Positions 51,528-59,100 of a stretch of 64,000 bases of DNA are shown in pieces. This DNA comes from CAZDQL01 sp964507325. Its GTDB lineage: Bacteria; Planctomycetota; UBA1135; GCA-002686595. The notes beneath the pieces are model-generated. The model ran no database searches. It had not been told where the DNA came from and saw only the letters and a list, made by a program, of their open reading frames with translations. The stretch is taken from assembly GCA_964507325.1 (NCBI GenBank), contig CAZDQL010000028.1, positions 1-64,000 of the forward strand, given 5' to 3'. A program made the translations under genes and the position numbers. Position 1 is the stretch's first letter. Every line of letters starts with the position of its first letter.

Positions 51528-51544
51528 AGCACGGGGCGTGCCAA
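51528..51544 (-). promoter_or_regulatory. Sigma-54-like promoter of the fliK unit
   Basis: On the minus strand, TTGGCACG (51544-51537), spacer CCCC, then GTGCT (51532-51528). The -24 box is a full match to YTGGCACG and the -12 box differs by one base (G for the first T). The expected start, about 12 bases after the -12 GC, is near 51517, at the GTG/ATG of fliK. The 188-base gap 51515-51702 holds nothing else recognised. Confidence 0.6.
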
Positions 51545-51702
51545 GCTGTCCGAGATCGTGGCAACTCCTTTGGAGTCCAAGGCTTAGGGCCATTCCCCCG
51601 CAGGCGCGGTGTCCGCGGGCCGGGAAAAGGAGGCGCGTCAATCGTTCCGAGGGCCCGAAGGGTCTTCGCTTTCGGCGAGGGGTCCTCGGGCCTACGTCGC
51701 CG

Positions 51703-52386
51703 TCAGCGCTCCAACACCTCGCAGGATCCGTCCTCGCCCCCCACCACGCACAGATGCGCCAACCCCACGAAGAGGCCGGTCTCGACGACCCCCGGGATGC
51801 GATCCAGCGCCGTCTCCATCGCCGCCGGGTCCTCGATCCCGTCGGGGTAGCTGCAGTCGAGGATCTCGTTGCCGTTGTCGGTGAGGTACGGGGAGCCGTC
51901 CTCGGCGCGACGCAGCTCGGGGCGCGCGCCGAGCTTCGCGATCTCCCGCTCGACCACCGGACGCGCGAAGGGCACCACCTCCACCGGCAGGCGGAAGGTC
52001 GTCCCCAGGCGGGGCACGAGCTTGTCGCGGCCCACCACGATCGCCATCCGGCGCGAGACGTGGGCCACCACCTTCTCGCGCAGCAGCGCCCCGCCGCCCC
52101 CCTTGATCAACTGGAAGTCGGGGGTGACCTCGTCGGCGCCGTCGATGGTGAGGTCGATCGCCTCGACCTCCCCGAGCCCGATCAGCTCGATCCCGAGCTC
52201 CCCCGCCTTGCGCTCGGTGTCCAGGGAGGTGGGGACGCCCCGGATCGAGAGCCCCTCGTCCCGGACGCGCTCCCCCAGCCGCACCAGGGTGTGGTGGACC
52301 GTGGAGCCGGTTCCCAGCCCCACCACCATCCCCTCCTCCACGAGCTCGGCCGCCCGGCGACCGGCGGTTTCCTTGGCACTCACCAC
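51703..52386 (-). CDS. rpiA: Ribose-5-phosphate isomerase A
   Basis: A 227-residue isomerase interconverting ribose 5-phosphate and ribulose 5-phosphate. Conserved motifs are VGLGTGSTVHHTL, LTIDGADEVTPDFQLIKGGG, GALLREKVV and the C-terminal ETGLFVGLAHLCVVG. The gene starts at one of two adjacent GTG codons (52386 or 52383); AGGAGG lies 4 bases before the first and 7 before the second, so the second may be used. It supports the same sugar-phosphate pool as the transketolase at 9657. It ends about 190 bases upstream of fliK on the same strand and begins just beside the assembly gap. Confidence 0.95.
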   Translation of the reverse strand: MVSAKETAGRRAAELVEEGMVVGLGTGSTVHHTLVRLGERVRDEGLSIRGVPTSLDTERKAGELGIELIGLGEVEAIDLTIDGADEVTPDFQLIKGGGGALLREKVVAHVSRRMAIVVGRDKLVPRLGTTFRLPVEVVPFARPVVEREIAKLGARPELRRAEDGSPYLTDNGNEILDCSYPDGIEDPAAMETALDRIPGVVETGLFVGLAHLCVVGGEDGSCEVLER

Positions 52387-52403
52387 AGGGCCTCCTGGTC
52401 GAT

Positions 52404-52613
52404 GGGCGTACTCATCAGCGGCTGTGAGGTTAGCTCCCCCGGAATAACGGGGAAAGCGNNNNNNNNNNNNNNNNNNNNNNNNNNNNNNNNNNNNNNNNNN
52501 NNNNNNNNNNNNNNNNNNNNNNNNNNNNNNNNNNNNNNNNNNNNNNNNNNNNNNNNNNGGGCGTACTCATCAGCGGCTGTGAGGTTAGCTCCCCCGGAAT
52601 AACGGGGAAAGCG
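52404..52613. repeat. 55-bp identical direct repeats flanking a 100-N gap
   Basis: Positions 52404-52458 and 52559-52613 are the same 55 bases, beginning GGGCGTACTCATCAGCGGCT and ending AACGGGGAAAGCG. Between them, 52459-52558 is exactly 100 N. No coding feature is visible in either copy; they lie upstream of rpiA and feoA. The exact identity and length suggest overlapping contig ends joined by a scaffolder rather than a biological duplication. Confidence 0.85.
52459..52558. other. Scaffold gap (100 N)
   Basis: One hundred unresolved bases, a default placeholder length, so true size is unknown. Because the flanks are identical for 55 bp, the real gap may be absent, with the flanking copies being one sequence. 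It falls in the divergent promoter region between rpiA and feoA, so no gene is interrupted. Confidence 0.95.
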
Positions 52614-52664
52614 GTCAGAAGGCCCTTCCGCGCCGCCGATAGGGGTGCTACTATTCGCCGACAT

Positions 52665-52679
52665 TGAGACGCAGTCTCA
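52665..52679 (+). promoter_or_regulatory. Fur-box-like dyad before feoA
   Basis: TGAGACGCAGTCTCA has inverted TGAGAC/GTCTCA arms and the TGAGA...TCTCA ends of a 7-1-7 Fur box. It lies 24 bases before the feoA ATG. A weak -10-like TACTAT is at 52649-52654, so the dyad would sit over the start site. Iron-dependent repression of feoAB by Fur or a related regulator would be expected; the centre deviates from the usual AAT-N-ATT. Confidence 0.5.
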
Positions 52680-52703
52680 CCCGCGTCTCCGTGCCCCAGC
52701 GCC

Positions 52704-52931
52704 ATGACCCCCCTGCGACAGCTCACCACCGGCTCCCGCGCCCGCCTGATCAGCCTCGGCGGCGACCACGGCTTCCGCCGCCGCCTGATGGAGCTCGGTC
52801 TTCTGCCGGGAACCGAGCTGCGCGTCGTGCGGCGGGTGGATACGGCACAGCTCGTCGAGCTCGAGTGCCGCGGCGCGCACCTCAGCCTGCGGCAGTCCGA
52901 GGCGAACCAACTGGTCGTGACGCCGCTCTAG
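52704..52931 (+). CDS. feoA: Ferrous iron transport protein FeoA
   Basis: A 75-residue SH3-like cytoplasmic protein that assists FeoB. The family pattern is complete: LISLGGDHGFRRRLMELGLL, PGTELRVVRRVDTAQLVELE and CRGAHLSLRQSEANQLVVTP. The gene ends 13 bases before feoB and shares its promoter region with a Fur-box-like dyad upstream. FeoA starts 18 bases after the canonical end of that dyad-containing leader; no FeoC is present. Confidence 0.93.
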   Translation: MTPLRQLTTGSRARLISLGGDHGFRRRLMELGLLPGTELRVVRRVDTAQLVELECRGAHLSLRQSEANQLVVTPL

Positions 52932-52944
52932 CGCGGCCCGAGCG

Positions 52945-55134
52945 ATGGCCGAGGAACAACCCTTGGTCGCCGTGGCCGGCAACCCCAACACCGGCAAGAC
53001 GACCCTCTTCAACGCCCTCACCGGCGCTCGCCAGAAGGTCGGCAACTACCCGGGCATCACCGTCGACCGCCACGAGGGCAAGCTGCGACTCCCGGACGGA
53101 GGGCAGGTGCGCATCGTCGACGTGCCCGGCAGCTACAGCCTCTCCGCCCGCAGCGAGGAGGAGCAGCTCGCCCTGCGCGCCATCTGCGGCCTGCCTCCCC
53201 ACGAGGCGCCGGACCTGGTGATCGCGGTCGTCGACGCCACCCAGCTCGCGCGCAACCTCTACCTGGTGCTGCAGCTGATCGAGACCGAGGTCCCGGTCGT
53301 CGTCGCCCTGAACATGATCGACCGGCTCGAGGGGCGAGGTCTCACCCTCGACAGCCGCGCCCTCGAGCGGGCCCTCGAAGTCCCGGTGGTCGAGGTCTGC
53401 GCCCGCACGGGGGAGGGGCTCGAGCGGCTCGAAGCGGCGCTGGCCCAGGTCCTCGCCGATCCCGCGCGGGGGCGGCCCGGCATGCGCTGGTCCCTCGACG
53501 ATCCCCTCCTGGAGGCGGACGTGGCGGCGATCGAAGCCGAGCTGCCGGTGGAGTGGCGCCCGGGGGAGAGCGGCCGCCGTCGGGCGCTGGCCCTGTGGGC
53601 CCTGCTCTCGATCGACGACCAGGACGAGCTGATCGGGATCCCCGAACGCCTGCGAGAGACCGTCACGGCCCGGCGCCGCCTGGCCCAAGCCGCCGGGCGC
53701 GACCTGGACCTGGAGGTCGTCTCGCGGCGCTACGGGTGGATCGACTCCCTGGCGCCCACCTTCCTGCGCGAGGCCTCCCACCGGCGGGGTCTGAGCGAGC
53801 GGGTCGACGCCTTGCTCCTGCACCCCTTCCTCGGGTTCACGCTCTTCCTGATCCTGATGGGGGTCGTCTTCCAGTCCCTCTTCTCCTGGTCCGATCCCGC
53901 CATCGGCGCCATCGAGACCAGCTTCGACTCGCTTTCTGGGTGGGTGCAACGGGTCCTGCCGGAGGGGCTCGGGCGCGATTTCATCACCGAGGGGCTGATC
54001 GCCGGGGTGGGCAGCGTGCTGGTCTTCCTGCCCCAGATCCTGCTGCTCTTCCTCTTCATCGCCTTGATGGAGGACACCGGCTACATGGCGCGGGTGGCGT
54101 TCCTGATGGACCGCATCATGCGCAGCCTGGGTCTGCACGGCCGCGCCTTCGTGCCGATGATGTCGGGCTTCGCCTGCGCCGTGCCCGCCGTCATGGCCAC
54201 GCGCACCATGGAGCGCCGGCGCGACCGCCTGCTGACGATGATGGTGGTGCCGCTGATGACCTGCGCGGCGCGCCTGCCGGTCTACACCCTCGTCATCGGG
54301 GCCCTCTTCCCCCCCTCGGAGGTGCTCGGCTTCCTGCCGCTGCAGGGCCTGATGATGGTGGGGTTGTACCTCTTCAGCACCCTGATGGCGCTGGTCGCCG
54401 CCGGGGTGCTCTCGCGCACGATCCTGCGCGGGCCCAAGGTGCCCCTGATCCTCGAGCTGCCCTCCTACCGTTGGCCCCAGCCGACCGGCGTCCTGCGCAC
54501 GATGCTCGAGAAGGCGTGGGTCTTCGTGGCGGGCGCGGGCACGGTGATCCTGCTCTGCACCATCGGTCTGTGGCTCCTGCTCTCCTTCCCGCGCGAGGCG
54601 CAGGGGGAAGCGCACCTCACCGAGCGCCGGGCGGCGATCGAAGCGGCGGAGGCGACCCCCGAGACCGAAGCGGAGCTGGCCGCCCTCGACAGCGAGCTGG
54701 CGGCGCTGCGCCTGCAGGAGAGCTACGCCGGCCGGGTGGGACACGCCCTGGAGCCGGTCATCGCGCCCCTCGGCTTCGACTGGAAGATCGGGATCGGCCT
54801 GATCGGGTCCTTCGCCGCGCGGGAGGTCTTCGTCGCCACCATGGGGCTGGTCTACGGCGTGGGGGAGGAGGCGGACGAGGGGAGCGCGACCCTGCGCGAA
54901 CGGATCCGCAGCCAGACCCACGCCGACGGGCGCCCGGTGTACTCGCCCCTGGTGGGCATCTCCCTCCTGGCCTTCTTCGCCCTGGCCTGTCAGTGCCTGA
55001 GCACGCTGGCCGCCGTCAAACGCGAGACCGGTGGCTGGCGTTGGCCGGGTTTCATGCTGGCTTACATGACCCTCCTCGCCTGGGGGACGAGCTTCGTCAT
55101 CTACCAGGGGGGGCGGTTCCTGGGCTTCGAGTAG
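52945..55134 (+). CDS. feoB: Ferrous iron transporter FeoB
   Basis: A 729-residue Fe(II) permease of the inner membrane. The N-terminal GTPase domain has G1 GNPNTGKTTLFNALTG, G2/G3 KVGNYPGITVDRHEG and DVPGSYSLSA, and G4 NMID. The helical domain follows (about 170-285). The membrane part has two Gate motifs: the first around VLVFLPQILLLFLFIALMED and GYMARVAFLMD, then MSGFACAVPAVMATRTMERR. The second contains AAREVFVATMGLVYGVG. The Cys-containing GFACAVPA is typical of FeoB. Two long helices carry a charged EAEAE-like linker near 590-620. Iron uptake here is probably used for the heme and iron enzymes nearby. Confidence 0.97.
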   Translation: MAEEQPLVAVAGNPNTGKTTLFNALTGARQKVGNYPGITVDRHEGKLRLPDGGQVRIVDVPGSYSLSARSEEEQLALRAICGLPPHEAPDLVIAVVDATQLARNLYLVLQLIETEVPVVVALNMIDRLEGRGLTLDSRALERALEVPVVEVCARTGEGLERLEAALAQVLADPARGRPGMRWSLDDPLLEADVAAIEAELPVEWRPGESGRRRALALWALLSIDDQDELIGIPERLRETVTARRRLAQAAGRDLDLEVVSRRYGWIDSLAPTFLREASHRRGLSERVDALLLHPFLGFTLFLILMGVVFQSLFSWSDPAIGAIETSFDSLSGWVQRVLPEGLGRDFITEGLIAGVGSVLVFLPQILLLFLFIALMEDTGYMARVAFLMDRIMRSLGLHGRAFVPMMSGFACAVPAVMATRTMERRRDRLLTMMVVPLMTCAARLPVYTLVIGALFPPSEVLGFLPLQGLMMVGLYLFSTLMALVAAGVLSRTILRGPKVPLILELPSYRWPQPTGVLRTMLEKAWVFVAGAGTVILLCTIGLWLLLSFPREAQGEAHLTERRAAIEAAEATPETEAELAALDSELAALRLQESYAGRVGHALEPVIAPLGFDWKIGIGLIGSFAAREVFVATMGLVYGVGEEADEGSATLRERIRSQTHADGRPVYSPLVGISLLAFFALACQCLSTLAAVKRETGGWRWPGFMLAYMTLLAWGTSFVIYQGGRFLGFE

Positions 55135-55176
55135 CTTCGGGGGTCACATCAGACGAAGAAGCTGGGGAGAGATGCC

Positions 55177-57552
55177 GTGAGCACGACCACAACTGACGGA
55201 CGGCGACTGCTGGCCTGCGTTTCTTTCGTCCTCGCTTCTGCGGCTGGAGGATGGGCGTTGCGCATATCTCCCCAGGAGCAGGACGACGTCCCGGGCGGTC
55301 AGTACGCCGGCACGAGCACCTGTCGGGAGTGCCACGAGAGCTTCTACCAGCTCTGGGCGCCCTCGCACCACGGGCTGGCCATGCAGCCGTACTCGGCGGC
55401 CTTCGCGGCCGACAACCTGACTACGCACGACGGAGAGGTCGAGGTCGGGGGCCGCAGCTATCGGGCTGAAACCGCCCCCGAAGAGGGCTGGGTGGTCGAG
55501 CGCACTCCGGAAGGAGAGGTCCGGTACGAGATCGTTCACGTTCTGGGGGGCAAGAACGTCTTCTACTTCCTCACGCCTTTCGAGCGTGGCCGGCTGCAAG
55601 TCCTGCCCCTCGCCTACGACGTGGTCAGGGAGGAGTGGTTCGATACCGCCCAGAGCGGGATGCGGCACTTCGCCGACCGCCCGGAGCAGCCGGTCCACTG
55701 GACGGAGCGGCCCTACACCTTCAACAGCTCGTGCCATTCCTGTCACGTCAGTCAGCTCTCCACGAACTACGATTTCGACAACGATTCGTACTCGACGACC
55801 TGGGCGGAGCCCGGCATCAACTGCGAGACCTGCCACGGTCCCGGCGATCAGCACGTCCGCATCTGTCGTAGCGCTCCCGCGGGACAGGTCCCCGCGGACC
55901 TCGCGATCATCCGCACCGGCGACTTCACGCCCCAGCAGAGGAACGACATGTGCGCTCCCTGCCACGCGAAGATGAGCCCGGTGACGGCGAGCTTCCTTCC
56001 GGGGGAGAGGTACTTCGATCACTACGATCTGACGACCCTCGAGCACCCGGACTTCTACCCCGATGGGCGGGACCTGGGAGAGAACTACACGCTCACCGGC
56101 TGGCGCATGAGCTCGTGCGCGAAGGCCGGTCAGCTCGACTGCCTCCACTGCCACACCTCGAGCGGGCGGTACCGGCATCTGGACGACCCGAACCAGTCCT
56201 GCCTTCCGTGCCATCAGTCGCGCGTGGACGAGGTCGTGGAGCACTCTCGCCATCCCGCCGGATTCCCGGGCAGTCATTGCATCGACTGCCACATGCCGGT
56301 GACCGAATTCGCCCGCATGCGGCGCAGCGATCACTCGATGTTGCCCCCCACGCCGGCCACCACCCTCTCCTTCGAGTCGCCCAATGCCTGCAACCTCTGT
56401 CACGGCGACGAGAACGCGGCGTGGGCGAACGCGCTCGTGCGGGAGTGGCACGGCGACGCCTATCAGGATCGCGTGCTGCACCGTGCCGGACTGGTCGCCG
56501 CGGCCCGGCAGGAGGATTGGAGCCGGTTGCGGGAGATGCTCGCCTACCTGAAGAACCCGGGGCGGGACGAGGTGACGGCCAACTCGCTGGTCCGCCTTCT
56601 CTCGCTCTGTCCCGACGAGCGGGCGTGGGCCGCGATCACGGAGCTTCTGGGAAGCGATTCGTCCCCGCTCCTGCGCGCGAGCGCGGCTGGTGTCCTGGGG
56701 GTGTATCTCACGAACGACACGGTCGAGGCGCTGCTCGAGGCCACCGGAGACGACTTCCGGTTGGTGCGCGTGCGCGCCGCGTCGAGCCTGGCTCCACTGC
56801 CTCCCTCGCGCTTGGCCGAGTCCCCACGACGGCGTCTCGAAGCGGCTCTGGAGGAGTTCTTCGCCGCGATGTCGGCCCGCCCCGATGACGCGCTCTCACA
56901 CTACAACCTGGGCAACTTCCAGATGGGGCGGGGAGCGCTCGACCTGGCCCTCGAGTGCTTCGAGACCTCCGCACGGCTCGATCCGACCAGCATCCCGCCC
57001 CTGGTGAACGCCGCCCTCGTCTTCGCCAGGCAGGGTCGCATGACCGCGGCCGAGGCGAAGCTGCGCAGCGCGCTCGAGCAGGACGCTGAAGACGCGACCG
57101 CGAACTTCAACCTGGGTTTGCTGCTCGCTGAGCAGGGGAAGAAGACCGAGGCGGAAGCCGCCTTCCGCCGCGCCTTGAAGCGCGATCCCCGCATGGCCCC
57201 CGCCGCGTACAACCTGGGGGTGCTCCTGACCGAGTCCCGCCTCGAGGAGGGCGTCGAGTGGTGCCGTCGCGCGGCAGAGCTCGTGCCGAACGACCCCAAG
57301 TACGCCTACACCCTCGCCTTCTACCAGCATCAACTGGGGGACAGCGCGAGCGCGATAGCCACTCTCGAGCGCATGCTCGACGCCAAGATGCCGCTCACCA
57401 GCGCCTACCTGCTCCTGGGAGACATCCACGAGAGCGCGGGTCGCACCGACGACGCGCTCTCCGTCTATCGGCGGGCAGTGCAGAACGAAGGCCTTTCCGA
57501 GCGGGATCGCTTCGTGTTCGCGGAGAGGATCCGCCGTCTATCCTCGAAGTGA
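55177..57552 (+). CDS. Octaheme cytochrome c fused to TPR repeats
   Basis: A 791-residue exported protein. After a signal segment (SFVLASAAGGWALRI), the N-terminal ~405 residues contain eight CxxCH heme motifs: CRECH (from residue 49), CHSCH, CETCH, CAPCH, CLHCH, CLPCH, CIDCH and CNLCH (to about 409). They are spaced like cytochrome c554/c-prime families. A ~100-residue HEAT-like helical region follows (ITELLGSDSSPLLRASAAGV). The C-terminal TPR array (about 560-785) includes NLGNFQMGRGALDLALECFE and GLLLAEQGKKTEAEAAFRRA. Such cytochrome-TPR hybrids are typical of Planctomycetota; electron partner unknown. GTG start. It converges on the sulfatase gene. Confidence 0.9.
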   Translation: MSTTTTDGRRLLACVSFVLASAAGGWALRISPQEQDDVPGGQYAGTSTCRECHESFYQLWAPSHHGLAMQPYSAAFAADNLTTHDGEVEVGGRSYRAETAPEEGWVVERTPEGEVRYEIVHVLGGKNVFYFLTPFERGRLQVLPLAYDVVREEWFDTAQSGMRHFADRPEQPVHWTERPYTFNSSCHSCHVSQLSTNYDFDNDSYSTTWAEPGINCETCHGPGDQHVRICRSAPAGQVPADLAIIRTGDFTPQQRNDMCAPCHAKMSPVTASFLPGERYFDHYDLTTLEHPDFYPDGRDLGENYTLTGWRMSSCAKAGQLDCLHCHTSSGRYRHLDDPNQSCLPCHQSRVDEVVEHSRHPAGFPGSHCIDCHMPVTEFARMRRSDHSMLPPTPATTLSFESPNACNLCHGDENAAWANALVREWHGDAYQDRVLHRAGLVAAARQEDWSRLREMLAYLKNPGRDEVTANSLVRLLSLCPDERAWAAITELLGSDSSPLLRASAAGVLGVYLTNDTVEALLEATGDDFRLVRVRAASSLAPLPPSRLAESPRRRLEAALEEFFAAMSARPDDALSHYNLGNFQMGRGALDLALECFETSARLDPTSIPPLVNAALVFARQGRMTAAEAKLRSALEQDAEDATANFNLGLLLAEQGKKTEAEAAFRRALKRDPRMAPAAYNLGVLLTESRLEEGVEWCRRAAELVPNDPKYAYTLAFYQHQLGDSASAIATLERMLDAKMPLTSAYLLLGDIHESAGRTDDALSVYRRAVQNEGLSERDRFVFAERIRRLSSK

Positions 57553-57558
57553 TCCGGT

Positions 57559-57595
57559 CGAGGCGGCGATCCCCATCAGGCCCTGCGTCGCCTCG
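57559..57595. terminator. Hairpin between convergent cytochrome and sulfatase genes
   Basis: CGAGGCGGCG (57559-57568) pairs with CGTCGCCTCG (57586-57595) with one G-T pair, forming a 10-bp stem and a 17-base loop in the 54-base gap between the two convergent stops. It could terminate both transcripts, but it has no T-run in either direction. Confidence 0.4.
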
Positions 57596-57606
57596 CGCAC
57601 TCTCCG

Positions 57607-59100
57607 TCAGAGATTCGCGATCTCGACGAGCTGCGCCCGCACTTCTGGATGGTCGGCGTAGGGATCGGCGTGCTCCGTGGCGTACTCGAGCAGCAAGCTG
57701 GCGAGAGTACTGGCCGTGGCTCGATAGCTGGGGTCGCTGAAGAAGTTCGTGAGCTCGTCGGGGTCGCGCTCCAGGTCGAAGAGCCAGGGCTCGCACTCCG
57801 GGGCGACGACGAGCTTGTGGCGATCGGTGACCGCGGCCAGCCATCCATCCCGCTGCTTGCCCGCCTGACGTAGGAAGGCCACGTCGAGCCAGTCGTCGGG
57901 CGCGCTGCCGGTGCGGAGGAGCGCGGACGCGTCGCGGCCCTCCTCCAGACCCGCGCTGGGGACCTCCATCAGAGCCAGGATCGTGGGCAGGAAGTCGACG
58001 CAGCCCAGCGCCTCGTCGATCACCGTCCCCGCCGCGATGCGGTCCGGCGCGCGCACGACGAAGGGGATCTTCGCGGAGGCCTCGAAGGGCACGCCCTTGT
58101 TCTGGCGGTGGTGCTCGCCGCGCAGGTCTCCGTGGTCGGAGGTGAAGACGACGATCGTGTCGTCCAGCAGATCGTGTTCGCGCAGCGCGTCGAGGATCCT
58201 GCCGACGTTGTCGTCGATGCACTTCACCATCCCGAGGTACTTGGCCATCGGCTGGAACTTGCCCTGGGGCTTGGCCCAGCCGGGCGCGTCCTCCTTCTTC
58301 ACGCCGAAGGTGCGGGGCTTCGCCCCTTTCTGATCCGCGAACAGCGTGTCGTAGGGCGGACGCACGCTGTCAGGACCGTGGGGATCCGGGAAGCTCACCA
58401 TGAAGCAGAAGGGCTCGTCGGCGTGCTCGGCGATGAACTCCAGCGTGCGATCGGCGAGGAAGTCTGTGGCGAAGGACTCCTCGTCCGCACCCGCGACCTT
58501 GTAGGTGGGCTTGCCCTTCTCATTGCGCGCCTTGACGCGCGGTCCCTCCTCCGTGATCTCGAGCTGCTTCCAGTGCCCCCGATTGAAGAGGTAGCGGTTG
58601 TCCTCGAAGCCGAACTTCCGCTCCGGCGCCCACTGCGGCTTCCCCTTGCCGTCGAGGTGCCACTTGCCCGCGTAGCCGGTGGCGTAGCCTCGCCGCCGCA
58701 GGATCTCTGCGAAGGTGACGATCTCGTCCGCCAGCGGGACATCGTTGCCCACGACCGGCGTGTTCTGTGGATAGCGCCCCGAGACGAACGCGGCTCGCGA
58801 CGGAGAGCAGACCGGCGACGTGGCGTAGAAGCTCGTGCACAGCGCACCCTCCCGCGCGAGGGAATCGATGTGCGGCGTCGTCACCACCGCCTCGTCGCCC
58901 CAGACGAAGGCCTGCTCGTGGGAGAGGGTCTCGCGGTAGCAGCCGAGCGTCCGGAAGTTGTGCTCGTCCGTTTGGATGACGAGCAGGTTGGGGGGGCGCT
59001 CCTGCGCGATTCCGGAATCCGCGTGCGGGGCGGCGCACGCGGCGAACAGGAGCAGGGTGGTGGAAAGGAGAGAGCGTTGCGCTGGTTTGCGGGCGGTCAT
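57607..59100 (-). CDS. Sulfatase (formylglycine-dependent)
   Basis: A 497-residue arylsulfatase-family enzyme. The signal region includes LLLFAAC, so it may be a lipoprotein. The FGly motif is Cys98 in PVCSPSRAAFVSGRYPQ. Metal ligands are visible in LLVIQTDEHN, the VVFTSDHGDLRGEH segment and the YAGKWHLDG Lys/His region. The C-terminal domain ends with a PEVRAQLVEI helix. The substrate is unknown; it could remove sulfate from polysaccharides. The ATG overlaps the stop of the DsbD-like gene (ATGA), so the two are translationally coupled; this is strong support for the frame after the TGA codon there being translated. Confidence 0.92.
   Translation of the reverse strand: MTARKPAQRSLLSTTLLLFAACAAPHADSGIAQERPPNLLVIQTDEHNFRTLGCYRETLSHEQAFVWGDEAVVTTPHIDSLAREGALCTSFYATSPVCSPSRAAFVSGRYPQNTPVVGNDVPLADEIVTFAEILRRRGYATGYAGKWHLDGKGKPQWAPERKFGFEDNRYLFNRGHWKQLEITEEGPRVKARNEKGKPTYKVAGADEESFATDFLADRTLEFIAEHADEPFCFMVSFPDPHGPDSVRPPYDTLFADQKGAKPRTFGVKKEDAPGWAKPQGKFQPMAKYLGMVKCIDDNVGRILDALREHDLLDDTIVVFTSDHGDLRGEHHRQNKGVPFEASAKIPFVVRAPDRIAAGTVIDEALGCVDFLPTILALMEVPSAGLEEGRDASALLRTGSAPDDWLDVAFLRQAGKQRDGWLAAVTDRHKLVVAPECEPWLFDLERDPDELTNFFSDPSYRATASTLASLLLEYATEHADPYADHPEVRAQLVEIANL

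Noticed and set aside
51557..51572. A plus-strand TGGCAAC...TTGGA sequence resembling a sigma-54 promoter
   Set aside because: It faces away from fliK into the 3' end of rpiA, has mismatches in both boxes and no gene follows on that strand.
52882..54921. A 679-residue open frame antisense to FeoB
   Set aside because: Shadow of feoB, whose GTPase and gate motifs are clear.
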